Below, piece after piece: positions 12,930 through 25,129 of a stretch of DNA of 64,000 bases (position 1 is its first letter; the number at the start of each line of letters is the position of its first letter). This DNA is from Warburgia ugandensis (taxonomy: Eukaryota; Streptophyta; Magnoliopsida; Canellales; Canellaceae): contig CP141127.1 in assembly GCA_035236585.1 (NCBI GenBank), forward strand, positions 69,793,495 to 69,857,494. The letters are read 5' to 3'. The notes under the pieces are model-generated. The model was not told the DNA's origin and ran no database searches. It saw only the letters and a program-made list of their open reading frames with translations. Made by a program: the position numbers and the translations under genes.

Positions 12930-13402
12930 AGTTTTTAAGATGGTTTTACAAACTCTTCTTCTTAAGTATGTTTCTTAAGATAGTTTTCTTAACCGTCTTC
13001 TTAGCCAATATCTTTTTAAATGATTTTTTCTAACCTTCTTTTTAATCTTATACTTTAAAGATGATTTTCCTAACTATCTTTGTAATTAGGCTTTTTTTAA
13101 GACGGTTGCTTTAATTGCCTTCTTTATTAAGTCTTTTAAGATGGTTGTAGTAATCATCTTAAACATGATTTTTAATCTCTAACAGTCTTCTTAAGTTCTT
13201 CTTGTAAAAATCTTTCAGATTTTTAACTCCCTCCAATGACTTTTTGAGATGGTTTTTGCAAATAAGATTTTTTTAAGTGCTTTTTCTAACCATCTTAGAT
13301 CTTTTTTACTAAGATGATTTTGTAAAAGTCGTCTTCCTTTTGCCATCTTAGAGAACACCAATTTTAACATTCTTCTATGATGAAAATGTTCTTGGATAGT
13401 AT
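12930..13402. mobile_element. CACTA-like 5' subterminal repeat array
   Basis: Copies of AAGATGGTT / AAGACGGTT and their complements (AACCGTCTTC, AACCATCTTA) recur about every 30-50 bases, mixed with poly-T. This AAGACGGTT class of subterminal repeat is well known from plant CACTA elements. The array lies upstream of the minus-strand transposase remnant, where the 5' end is expected. A possible degenerate terminus is the TTCTTGGATAGT stretch near 13390-13402, too diverged to claim. Confidence 0.55.
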
Positions 13403-13454
13403 TTCCCTAGACATTCCCTCAAATGTGGCTCCCTACATCCCATAAAGGGATGCA

Positions 13455-13520
13455 ATGCACTACTTTGAACCTATGATCTATTTACATGAGAGGCACCTTA
13501 GTCTAACCACTAGGTTATAT
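13455..13520 (-). other. possible tRNA-like (SINE head) fragment
   Basis: On the minus strand AACCTAGTGGTTAGAC (13501-13516) resembles a Pol III A box, and AGGTTCAAAGT (13462-13472) resembles a B box. The spacing of about 30 bases fits a tRNA-derived SINE head. No intact cloverleaf or SINE tail was found, so this is weak. Confidence 0.25.
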
Positions 13521-16500
13521 TGGCTTATGTATGACTACTTTGAACTTATAAATTCTAATTCCTACATACGCTTGAAATCTCCCCAACAAGGAGAAAGTAC
13601 AACCTTGAACATCTAACCAAGCATAACAAGAAGAGGTGTCATGTTGCTTGCAACCATTAAGCTATCTACTTCCTTTGGTAGCATCTATGTTATTATTTTT
13701 TTCTATATACAACTATTAGGAGAAATTAGAGATAAAGAATACGTTGTCTAACAATAAAAAAAAAAAAAAAAACAAAGGAATAGGGGACCCCATGTTTTTT
13801 TTACTCTCTCTCTCTCATAAATAAGATTTCTAAGCCTTTCTAGAAACTTTGAAGTTTTTTTATAGAAAATATGTTAACAACCAAAAGAAAAACATTTGAG
13901 GTAAAATAAAATCAAAGATACTGCTAGTCTCCATCTCAAACAATCTTAGAGTGATATAAAGTATGATTAATTATAGCAATCTTTGCATCAAAAATTTCAA
14001 TAAAGAACTAATAAGATGAGAATCATTATAGTGGATAATGAGATATCCTAGGCATGAGATTGACTTGAAAAGGGGTTTCAACTAGGGAGATTTTCAAACC
14101 ATGGAAGACATTGCATGAATGGAGAAGAGTTGAGATAAAAAGAGATGTAGTCCAAACTTGACAATTAGACTTTATAGAAGGATCTTTCAATCATTTTACA
14201 ATGTATTAATTTAAATTAAGATTCTTTTAGGAAAAAAATGAATTTTCTAGACATGCAAAGGTGTACACATGTCTAATACAAGATTGTGTTGCTTATGTGT
14301 GAGATGTATGCCAATCTTTCTATCTAGTGACGAAAATAATTCTTTCAAAAAGAAAAATCATTATATCTCTGGACAATTCTTCTAGAAAGGCAACTTAGAT
14401 TCAAGAAGGATATAATGTTCAACTAGACCATTTCCACCACACTATCCAGGCAAAAGAACTTTGGGGGGACTTTGCAATTAGTAAAATAACATTGCCTTTA
14501 TAATGTCAACCAATAAATGAATAAAGTTTTGGGTTGTCTAGCTAGCAATTGAAGAACTATCTTTCATAAGCCTAGCTCTCCTTAAGTGACTAGATCTAGG
14601 TCAATATTCTTTCATTCAGCTACCATAGCTATAAATATTAGGGTAGTACTTTGACAATTAAACTAGAATGTAGCACTTTTTTGTCATTTTAACCTTCTTT
14701 TATTGAAACTCAATCCCATTTTCAAAGTATCACCTCCATTAATACAACTTATTAAGACATATTAGATATAGAAAAGTAGTATGAATTTCAGCCTCATATC
14801 TAGGAAAAGGTATATGTATTCCCTTGTATTTTTTGTATTGATAATATTTCATTTTAGATGTTTAGTTGTAGAGAGGGTCAACAATTTCCAAAAATTGCCA
14901 AAAAGTCAATCATAATCTAATGAAGTGAAAAGTGTCATTGAGAAAATAGGCATGCATGACACGAATCCGTTGGCATCGGATTTACCAAAGCATGATATCA
15001 AAATATAATGAAGATCTAATATAACAAATGTTTTTATCAAAGAAATTAAACTAGTATGGGATTTCCATTTAAATGTATAAATCCAATAATTTCCAAATAT
15101 TTTGAACTTCTCCATCATAATGTGGCAATTCACTACCTTCCTTAATGTGCTAAATGGAACTACCATAAACTCAATGGTGAGCAAGGTGATAATTGTCATC
15201 TTTTTTATGATAAGCCCTTTTGAGAAGAGGTAAGCTAACCTTGTTGCTCTTGTTGGCAGAATCAGCATTAGCAGATAATGCATGAGGATCATGACGCAAA
15301 AGGAAAATTTGAGACAGAAAATATCAATTATTTTCTTATTATTAATACATTCTTATCATTGACTCCTTGCACTCCAACTACAAACACACCTCTACTTATT
15401 ACAATATATTAGAATAATCACTAGAAAAAAAGTTGGAAGAATAGGTAGCCAACTCATCTTAACCCAAAACCTACCAAGAAAAGAAATAGGACCAATATAT
15501 GCTAGCAACATAACAAGAAGAAAGCAAGAATAACCATAGCTACTTTGAAGTAGCCACTATTGAAGTGATAGGGAGCTGGCAAGGACTTTGGTCTTGAACC
15601 ATTCTTCATCTCTCTCTCTCTCTCTCTCGCTCTTAGCCCTCAAGATCAAGTTTCCTCACACCCTTTCTCTGCTCAATCTTCACTATTTATGGGGCAACGA
15701 TTTACTAATTTTAGCCCAAAAGGGAGCACAAGTATGGTAGAATTACTTGGCACAAGGAACATTTGCCAAATTGAAGGTGGCGTATTGATTACGCAATGAT
15801 AATACGGGTGTATAAAGTTTATCCACGAATTGAATGTCGCGTGCCACCTTTTGGACATATTTGCATTTGTGCCAAAAGAGTTGCTGTCAAAGGTATAAAC
15901 TCCAAGAAGGATACATCAGTAATTTTGTTGTCAAAGATATTTTCCAAGGTCTTCAGCCAAAATGACCCTTTGTCCCAACACCATATTGGAGCTCCAAAGA
16001 GACCCAAAAGCTCCTGGATGTGGGCCCACAAGTGTCAAGGTAGTGTGCCAGCGTGTTGTGGGATCATGTACTTGCGCCACTATTGTTATTGGCCAACAAT
16101 GGATTATTTTAGAAGTGTTGAAGTGATGGTCATGTGCCAATACCACTGTGGTGCTTGCATCACAATCCCTCTGATGCTTCTAAAGCGTGCTAAAGTAAGA
16201 AGACTATAAACATGTTATATTCACTACTCAGAGGAAAGAAATTTGTTGTAGAAGCTGTGTACTATCTAAATGGAAGTGCTTATATCAAAGTTATACCATT
16301 AATGATCTCATACTATATTGAGCCATTTACCAAATCATATTGTAAAATGATCTCCTGTTATACACATGGACTATTCACTAAGGCTTTATAATCAAATTGT
16401 CTGTGTTTTGACTTAAAGTCAAACCTTAAACAAAGTAATAGGAAATCTAATACTAGTGCCATGATCAATGTATGTAGTAACCTAGGATGGTTTTTAATCA

Positions 16501-17562
16501 TTCAGAATGAAATGTAAGTAACGATTGTCGAGGAATGTAGTCACATGACTTGATATATTATACTTAAAACCCTTCTTTAGAGGAAATTTATCTTCATGTT
16601 TGGTAGTGTGATTGTTCTTGTTTACCTTATATAACGTAAATAAAGTGTTCCCAACATGTACATATTTCTTCAAAGAGGCAATGCTTAGAGGGTGACTTCA
16701 TCTACAGGTAAAGCATGGAGAGATTGACCAAAATGTGGAAGGGTATTTCAAAAAATTGAAAACTGAAGGTACATTCTTAAATATGAAATGTGGAAGGATA
16801 TTTCAGAAAGCGAAAAGCAATTTCAGATCCTCAAAACCACCCAACTCTCAATTAACATCGACAAAGTGGGTAAATGGATATTAACTGATCCAATCCGTTG
16901 AGGGTCTAGGTCTAAAAGTTGGACACATTATACCTGTTGTTTTAAATGTATCCACAAGATATAGAGAATACATGGTTCTTCACCTCCTACTGCAATATAC
17001 AATATACACTGAACAACCATTCTAAGTTTCTCCCTTGTGAATTTATATGTTTTCATTTTTTCCCTAGGTATCAGCGGATGTCCTCAGATAAATCTATGGG
17101 GGTGGGGATTTTAACGGGTTGGATAATTTTTTACCTGATTTTTTATTCAAATCCACATTTTTTTTAGTGAATAGATGAGTATCCATGGATTTTAATCCGT
17201 TTTGGGGGAAATACACACATTCTTACATGTTGGGCCTTTGATCTCAACTACGCTTTGGATGACACCACATACTGACATGTCAGACTAAAATAACATGCTA
17301 ATTGAAGAGTCATGGCTGCCAAACAAGTAGGTTTTGGGTCATAAGCAGTGGTTCAAACCTGGTGACTAAAAATTTATCGGAGTAGGTCCCGTGAGTTAGA
17401 CGGTGAAGATAATTCTGCTGTAAGCCGACTCCGTGAAACTGCCCCACCCATAAATAGTGAAACATTCCTCTACTTCCTAAGCAATTGCGTGCCAAACGAG
17501 GGTCCACTTAAATGTTTGACATTTCCCAAGCAAAGCATTCTTTCACGCATATCAAGAAAAGA
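13521..17562. other. intergenic region without a recognised gene
   Basis: AT-rich DNA with a poly-A run near 13756-13772, CT-rich microsatellites near 13803-13818 and 15609-15630, and several short open frames (14906-15292 minus, 15796-16209 plus) whose translations carry no motif I recognise. The frames at 15796-16209 overlap equally good frames on the other strand. Nothing is called. Confidence 0.45.
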
Positions 17563-17575
17563 TAGTTCCTTTTAT

Positions 17576-17576
<1 letters not shown>

Positions 17577-17618
<42 letters not shown>
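17577..17618. repeat. (TCA)14 tail of the LINE
   Basis: Fourteen uninterrupted TCA units at the element's 3' end. The related copy at 39213-39290 has twenty-six. Confidence 0.95.
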
Positions 17619-17779
17619 AGACCTTATCCCAATTAGGGGTCAGCCACATGAATCTTATTCCTCCATTCCACTCTATTAAATATCATGGTTTCATTTAGTC
17701 CCAAAGTTTTTAAATCTTTCCTCACCACTTCTATCCACATTCTTTTGGGCCTTCCCCTTACCCTTTTAGAACCTTCAAC

Positions 17780-19330
17780 TTATATTGCCTCACTCCTTCT
17801 AATTGGTGCTGTTGGTAGCCTCCTTTGAATATGTCCAAACCATCTAAGTCTAATCTCCCTCATCTTGTTACCTATTGGCACTATTCCTAAATTTCCTCTA
17901 ATATTTTCATTTCTAATTCTATCCTTTCTTGTCGTACCACTCATCCATCTCAACATTCTCATTTCTGCGACACTCAACCTATGAGTATGATGTTCCTTAA
18001 CTGCCCAACACTCTGATCCATAGAGCATGGCCAACCTAATAGCCATCCTATAGAATTTTCCCTTTAGTTTGAGTGACACACGTCGATCACATAAAACACC
18101 TGATGCACATCTCCATTTGTTCCAACCCGCTTGGATTCTCTGGGTAACCTCCCTCTCAATCTCTCTACTCTCATGGATCAATGATCCTAAGTATCGGAAG
18201 TGGTCTCTCATGTGGACCTCTTGGTTATCAATCTTGACTGGTGCTCCACTCCTACTCTCCTTACTAAAATTATATTCCATATATTCTGTCTTAGTTGGCT
18301 AATTTTAAATCCTTCTGATTCTAATGCTTCTCTCCATAACTCTAGCTTTATGTTTACACCCTCCCTTGTCTCATCAAGTAGGACTATATCGTCTGCAAAT
18401 AGCATGCACCAGGGAATCTCCTCATGCAAATGTTTTGTTAACTCATCCATAACTAATGTGAAAAGGTATGGACTCAATGTCGATCCTTGGTGCAATCCGA
18501 CAGTGACAGGAAAATCACCAGTCATGCCACTAGTGGTCTTAACATTTGTTACTGCTCCCTCATACATATCTTTAATTATGTCTATATACCCCTGAGAAAC
18601 CCCTTTAACACCCAACACCCTCCATATTAACTCTCTAGGGACTCTATCATAAGCTTTCTCTAAGTCAATAAAGACCATATGTAGGTCTTTTCTCCTCTCC
18701 CTATATTTCTTTACTAATTGTCTTAGTAAGAAAATAGCTTCCATGGTAGACCTCCCAGGTATGAAACCAAACTGATTCTCCGATACACTTGTTTCATATC
18801 GTAGCCTCTTCTTAATCACTCTTTCAAAAAGTTTCATGGTGTGGCTCATAAGTTTGATCCCTCGATAATTAGTGTAGCTCTGAATGTCTCATTTATTCTT
18901 ATAGATTGGTACAATAGAGCTTTTCCTCCACTCATCAGGCATTTTCTTTGATTTTATAATCTTGTTAAACAACTTGGTCAACCAAACTACCCCACTATCT
19001 CCCATATGCTTCCGAACCTCTATTGGTATACCATCAAGCCCCATGGCCTTTCCTGATTTCATCTTTCTCAAGGCCTCTTTTACATCAAGCATTCTAATCC
19101 TACGTTCATATCTATAATATCCAGTGTTATTTAGATTCATAGTATTTTCAATCCCTATATTCTCAGGGCCATTGTCATTTAATAATTTTTGAAAGTATAT
19201 TTCCCACCTTTGTTTGATCTCATCATCTTTGACTAATATCCTTTGATCATTGCTTCTAATGCACCTAACATGCTCTAAGTCCTTACCCTTCTGTTCTCTT
19301 ACTTTTGCAAGTTTAAACACATCTTTCTCA
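17780..19330 (-). pseudogene. LINE reverse transcriptase and C-terminal domain, frame-broken
   Basis: Three minus-strand frames abut. 18889-19320 gives the region before the fingers, with GKAMGLDGIPIEV. 18208-18849 gives the RT core, with [17 protein letters not shown], then [13 protein letters not shown] and the catalytic FADD box. 17780-18280 gives the C-terminal part, with FRYLGSLI, W..RCASGVLCDRR, LYGSECWAVK and MLRWMSG. These match plant RTE-type LINE proteins, which copy the element RNA at a nicked target. At least two frame changes separate the pieces (near 18880 and 18270). A further upstream piece (19459-19767) corresponds to the linker between endonuclease and RT. Confidence 0.85.
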
Positions 19331-19792
19331 CCTTCTCTTGTTCCTAGTCTATTATAGAGCTCATCATATGCTTTAAGTTTTGCCTCACTTACTATTCTCT
19401 TAGCAACGTTTTTAGCATTCTTATATTGTTCATAGTTTTCATTATTTCTAATCTTCTGTCACGCTTTAAAATGCATTCGTTTTTCTTTAATAGCTTTTTG
19501 CATTGTTTCATTCCACCACCATGTTTTCTTTGTTAATAGCCTTTTACCTTTAGATACTCCTAAGACATCTTTTGCCACTTTCTTAATGGACTCAGCCATA
19601 TTAGTCCACATGGTATTTACTGCTTCATAGTTCCAATTTCCTTCTACCATCAACTTATTTTTGAATGAGGTTATTTTCTCTCCTTTTAAGTTCCACCACT
19701 TAGTTTTTGGATGTGTATTAAGTTCAGTTCTTTTACTCCATCTTTTAATATGAATATCCATGACCATTAACCTATGTTGTGAGGTTAAACTC

Positions 19793-20190
19793 TCATAGGA
19801 GTATCACCTTACAATCCTTACATATAGATCGTTCATTATTCCTAAGTAGAAAAAAGTCTATTTGGCTTTTATGAAGTCCACTTTTAAAGGTTATTAAGTG
19901 TTTATCCATCTTTTTAAAGAGTGTATTTGCAATGGATAGGTTATATGACAAAGCAAAATCGAAGATATTCTCTCCCATCTCGTTTCGTTCACCTATACCA
20001 TACCCTCCGTGTATTCTATCATATCCTTCCTTATCTTTTCCTACATGGCCATTTAAGTCTGCTCCTATAAATATCCCCTCAGTGTTGGGAATTTCTTGCA
20101 TGACTCCCTCCATATCTTCCCAAAACTGTCTCTTAATTATATCTTGTAACCCTACTTATAGTGCATATGCACTTATAATATTCTTTTAAG
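19793..20190 (-). pseudogene. LINE APE-type endonuclease fragment
   Basis: The minus-strand translation contains the block FIGADLNGHVGKDKEGYD near 20060-20005, the GDxN-like segment of APE-type LINE endonucleases, followed by NGDR-like and TFKSG...SQIDFFLLR motifs. APE endonucleases nick the target DNA to prime reverse transcription. The N-terminal catalytic part lies beyond the truncation point near 20208, and the frame breaks near 19793. It cannot be functional. The longest open piece is 19793-20113; reading upstream without a start codon extends the similarity to about 20190. Confidence 0.75.
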
Positions 20191-22018
20191 GTCCACAACT
20201 TTATCCTTTAGTTTCTTTTATATGAACCAACCAAACAACTCAGGTCCAATCTTTTTAATCTAGAAATTCTAAGAAAAGTCTATGGGATACCTACAAACTG
20301 TACTTGCAAGTGTGATATCTCAGCGGCTATACGTCGAGTTTGGCACTTGCACTAAACATCAGCAAACGGAATTATGCTAGTGATTACGAAAATGATTGAC
20401 TTCAATTTTTACAGACAACGTTCCCAATTTTCGGCTGATATTTTTATTTTCTTGGTCAATTTCTTACACTTCCTTTTAAAGAGGAAGAATTATCATTTAG
20501 GAAGCAAATTATTCACACTCTCCTAAACTTCTTCCCGACCAAAGGAAAAAGTGATGACTTGAATATTCAACCAAGCGTAGCTAGGCATCTATTGACAGCC
20601 AACTCCTTACATTTAATCAATTACACTGACTTTTGATTAGAAAAGTAGAACTCTTTATAAAGAAATGCTAGGCTAAAGCCTTGTAGAATACTTTCCCAAA
20701 ATTGCGTCCTTTTTTACATGATTGGCCCATCTTTAATTGATCAAACATGTTAATCTGACTTCTTTCCAAACGGACATGACTACCGGTCCAAAAACGGTGT
20801 ACGTTGGATGAGTTTGGAATCTAGAAAAATGTGCGTTTGACCACAAGAGCGGCTAAACCATTGTTCAAAGAATAGTCCCTCCTCAACCAGTAAAAAGCAC
20901 ATTTATTTAGATGTTAGAGAATCACATTGATATTGGATACAAGATACTCAAAGTCAAAAACAATTACGTGAATGGGACTGATCTACCAAATATGGGGCCC
21001 ATCATATAAAACTAGAACGACTAACCTTTCACACAGAGGCACTGTACATTGCCATTACTAAACTTTGGAGACGCTCATTATCATTGTGTAATCAATGGAC
21101 CCACCTGAAATTTGGCAAAAGTTCCTAGTCCCAACTGATCTATGCTACAGTAATAATAAAACAATAGAGAATTGTGTTTCTTTCTTTTCGTCTTTGTTTC
21201 ATGATCCTTATGTTTTATCTCCCGATGCAAATTCTACTAATAAAAGCACTAAAGTAGGATAACTTTTCTGAAAACAGTTATTAATATGGTAGATATAACC
21301 TTGCTCACCATTAAGACCTTGGTATTTTCATTTAGTATGTTAATGGAGTGGCAAATATTATCATATAATAACTGAGAAGTTTTAAGAAGATGAAAAGAAG
21401 GGATTCATATATTTAAACAGAGCCTAATTGTGACTTGCTGAGGCACTGGTTCATCTAAGCACTGTATTATTACTTGCACCCTATATCGTTTTGTAAAGAA
21501 TTTGTCCAAAATAAAGTTACATTTTTCTTAAAAATGATTATTTTAAGCTCTAGACAAAAGATTAGCATGTATCTCAAATAAAAATATGCGATTTTTGTAT
21601 TTACACGTGGGGCGCCTTTGCAAGTATGGAAAGCGACTCCTGATTTCCTATAAAATCTCTTGATTTTAATTTAATTCATTTGATCTGACTTAAATGACCT
21701 TCTATAAAAGTCTAATTGTCAACTTTCTATTATCTCTCTTCTTATCCTAGTTAATCTTAGACCCTCCATTTAATGGCACAGTCTTTCACGTTGAAAAATC
21801 TCTCTCCATGAAGCTTCTACTTTATTTCATTAACTCCTAGGATATTTCGTTATCCTCCACAAGGATTGCTTTTTAGTTTCAATGGTTTTGGTAAAGAAAT
21901 TGCTACAGTTAGTCATACTTTAATCTAGAACTTTTTAAAAGGAGAATTTATGAGCTTTTCATATTTTAAATGTTTTCTTTTGGTTGTAAATATATTCTTT
22001 TTATAAAATCCATTTTTG

Positions 22019-22023
<5 letters not shown>

Positions 22024-22110
<87 letters not shown>
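22024..22110. repeat. (TC)n-(AT)n compound microsatellite
   Basis: About 65 bases of TC repeat (22024-22088) run directly into about 22 bases of AT repeat. Confidence 0.95.
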
Positions 22111-22111
<1 letters not shown>

Positions 22112-22362
22112 AAGTTTTCTTATCTGGAGTTATGTTGAGAATTTAAGGTAGAATTTTGGAATGATAGTAGAGTTTCATCATTTTACACTATCATTTGGGA
22201 ATAAAACTGGCCAGATGTAATTTCTAGAAATTTATTATTTTGAATTCTAAATTTGAAAGAATTTGGTTTAGCCTAAGAAAATTACCCATTATGAAATTCT
22301 CAAACAGCACGTATGACCTCATAACGAAACTATACCGAGTGTCCATTCTTAAGCAGTTAAAC

Positions 22363-22364
<2 letters not shown>

Positions 22365-22430
<66 letters not shown>
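22365..22430. repeat. (CT)33 microsatellite
   Basis: An uninterrupted CT run of about 66 bases. The frame across it (22240-22458) is a Ser-Leu artefact. Confidence 0.95.
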
Positions 22431-22434
<4 letters not shown>

Positions 22435-23240
22435 AGATGTTGTTATGAGATTTGCTAATTATCAAATTCTCTCTAAATATTAGTACTATATTATTAAAAT
22501 AATATAACTTGCAATTCTAGCTGTAATTTACAAAGGTAGCACGAATTTAGAAATTAGCATCATTTAGAATGAGGAAACCTCACTGCCTTTAATAGCTTTA
22601 AAAATGACTGAAGCGTCCTCTTATAATTTACGATTGTGTATCTGAATTAGCTTATATGTTCTTATATTTGAATCGTTCTGTCTATCTGTAATGATAGTCT
22701 TCTTTTTTTTCCTTTAGTAAAGATTACATGTTTTTTAAGCTTTGAGTCTTTAGCCTTGTTCATTCATAATTTTGTCTCCTTTGTGTGGTTTTTTTACCCC
22801 AATAAAGATTGCATACTTTTCATCTCATGTTGTTTGTTTTTAATTAACAAGGATTTTTATTTCACGAAGAGACAATCCGATACGAGCTAAAAATTCTAGA
22901 ATTTAGGTGGCATATAAAAATCCAATCTTGCCTCCGACTTTTAAGGATGTAGGTATTAGGCAACAAAAAAACGGAGGCTGATCTCCTTGCTAGTGGAGCG
23001 TCGAGATCCGAGACAAGTGCAATTTCGTTCAACGGTCCTCCGGACTTCATTTTGAATGCAATTGTCAAGAATACTGTGTGTGCAAGTTGTTAGTCGTGGT
23101 GGGATTGTTTTGTCAAGTGCTTAAATGATATCTTTCATAAAAAAGGCAACAGTTCATCATTTACAAAACGTTCAAATATGCTCAAGGAGTGTTATTCTTC
23201 CTTTAAATTTATCCGCATCTATTTCCATTTTTTATCTGAA

Positions 23241-23380
23241 GGAGGAGCCTTAGCACAATTCAAGGTGTGGAAACAGCTTCTTGTAAAAATACAAGATAAG
23301 ACTGTACTATAGACCCTTGTGGTCTGCCCATTCCCTGGACCCTGCATAAGTGGGAGCGTATGCACCGGGGCTGCCCTTTA
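23241..23380 (+). mobile_element. Au-like SINE with internal deletion
   Basis: The start GGAGCCTTAGCACAA matches the head of the Au SINE family known across flowering plants. The body also matches: GTGGAAACAGCTTCTTG, then TAGACCCTTGTGGTC, CCTGGACCCTGC and a CTGCCCTTT end. The tRNA-derived middle, with most of the Pol III promoter, is missing: the head jumps through TTCAAGGT straight to GTGGAAACAGC. Length is about 140 bases against about 180 for the family. Compare the fuller copy at 62188-62363. Confidence 0.75.
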
Positions 23381-25129
23381 TTTCCATTTTCTCTCTATCA
23401 GTTACCCTAGGTGGTCATGCTTAAATTGCGTTTGGAAGCTAAGCTGGTTACTTGAATAAAATTGTGAATTTTACAATAGTCAGTGCTATAAATAGAGCCA
23501 ACCCCCTTGCATTCGAAATGTACACCTCCTAAAATAAAAGAGCAGGAACCACCTTTTTCCCTTTTCCATGACCATTTTCTATTCTCTCCAACCTTTTCTA
23601 CATTTTCTCTAATTGCCCCCTCCCCCTCCTCTCTCTCTCCATCTCTCTCTTGACCCATGAACACGCCCATTTGAACTCTGCATTTACTTGTCCCATATGG
23701 GTTTTTCAAGAACTTTACGAGGCCGTTTCCCTTTTACAGGCGTTAGATGAACAATTCAAACCCAACCCAATTCTTGATATGATTGGGAAGGCTTAAGTGA
23801 AGCCAAGGAAATTAAATTATAGCCAATTACATTCAAGATGGCTAAACTTATTTGCATTCCTAAGAGAAGGAAAACAATATGCTGTCATGCCATAGGGTAG
23901 TTGATTATAGACAACTCAACATCTACCCTGAAATAAGCTTGGTAGCAGGTTTTCGTTTTTGAGCCATGCGTCCAAAGACTAGACCAATTAGTGGCCTTAG
24001 AATTGTTTAATTGTAGGCCTTCTAGTAGAGTGGTACAAGGAGCCTCCCCATGCCAGGTATAGTCATAAAGTTCGGATTAAGGAATAAATGGGCGAGCCAA
24101 ATATTTGTAAAATTCAATAAATGTTTATTAAAATTTTAGAAAAAGATAAATTATTTTTCATATACGAGCTTAAGTTTTTATTAAAATTTTACTGAATTTA
24201 TAAATACTATTTAAGAATTTGACAAATTATTTGTAAAATTTGAGTTGAGGTAAATTTATGTTAATTTGTTGAAGTTTTTCTGAATTTAATAAATATAAAA
24301 ACTTATGATTTGTTTAAAAAAAGTTGGGGTATCAAAAAGTCAAGACTTTTTAAAAAAAATTAGTTATTCAGACAATTTGTTACTATGACACTAGGTCACA
24401 GGTTCGAGGCTGCTTTGAGTGTGTCTACCATTAAAAGAATCCGTCTGGTTAGTTTTCATCCGCGGAACAATCAAGCAAATGGATGGGTTTCATCACTATA
24501 AATACAGGGCCCACTTTATTTCTTCACTTTTATGTTCGAACTTCGAAGCAAAAATATGTGTATCCGTCGTGTATAACCCATAGCTTCCATCGTGTTCATG
24601 CTAATTTGGCTTTCCACAATTCTTTGCTTGCAACCAAAAAAGAAAAAAAAATGCAGGGGAAAAATAAAAATTCAATATCCCGGTATAAGTTAGTTCATGA
24701 TTGTTATTCCCAAGTCAAACAGCTGCATTGTCCCACATTGACGTTGCGCATTCTAAGCCAAACCCTACCCTATTTGGCCACGCTGGAGAAATTGCGGGAA
24801 AAGAAAATTCCGGTATAACGAACAACCGAACTGAACCACTGACAATGACCTCTCTTGGCATCTCCCGCCGTTTTGAACTGAAAAGAAGTCTGGAAACCCA
24901 AAACCGAGCATTTTATTTTCCTGGATTTTCCTTCTCTCTTTTCTTCATTTAAGGAAAGTTTGGATTTGGTAATCCTGTCGTTTCCGCGGATTTTAAATGT
25001 AGAAATCTAGAGTTTTATGCCTTTTAAAAGGTTATCTTTCTTTTCTCTATGACTTTTCAAAGATTTGTATAGTATCTGTTTCTTCGTTTTCAAAAGATTT
25101 GGGTTTTGGTTAGGGTTTTGGAAGGGTTC
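23381..25129 (+). other. upstream region of the response regulator gene
   Basis: The intergenic stretch leading to the regulator's start codon is AT-rich, with pyrimidine-rich blocks near 23560-23660 and 24920-25090. Small frames such as 24483-24818 carry no motif. The last 200 bases may be the gene's 5' untranslated region. No introns or regulatory boxes were assigned beyond a TATA-like site. Confidence 0.4.
24497..24504 (+). promoter_or_regulatory. TATA-box candidate
   Basis: TATAAATA lies 626 bases before the chosen start codon of the type-B response regulator, in the context CACTATAAATACAGGG. It would imply a leader of about 600 bases. A match by chance is quite possible in AT-rich DNA. 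Confidence 0.3.

Larger units (their letters stand above)
17563..20223 (-). mobile_element. 5'-truncated RTE-type LINE with target duplication
   Basis: A non-LTR retrotransposon on the minus strand: its 3' end is at the left, its 5' end at the right. It ends in a (TCA/TGA)14 repeat at 17577-17618, typical of plant RTE-clade LINEs, which end in short tandem repeats rather than poly-A. The flanks are TAGTTCCTTTTATAT (17563-17577) and TAGTTTCTTTTATAT (20209-20223), a 15-bp target duplication with one mismatch. The body of about 2.63 kb encodes endonuclease, reverse transcriptase and a C-terminal domain in broken frames. The first part of the endonuclease is missing, so the copy is 5'-truncated. 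A shorter relative lies at 39214-39911. Confidence 0.85.
20224..23240. other. intergenic region with two long CT microsatellites
   Basis: No gene was recognised. Apart from the microsatellites listed separately, it is ordinary AT-rich DNA. Confidence 0.5.

Noticed and set aside
14906-15292. 128-codon minus-strand frame
   Set aside because: The translation is hydrophobic and shows no recognised family. Neither splice sites nor neighbours support a gene.
22240-22458. 72-codon frame with a Ser-Leu run
   Set aside because: It is a translation of the CT microsatellite.
24483-24818. 111-codon frame upstream of the response regulator
   Set aside because: It overlaps the possible TATA box and leader, has no motif, and ends long before the regulator. 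At most it is a chance upstream frame.
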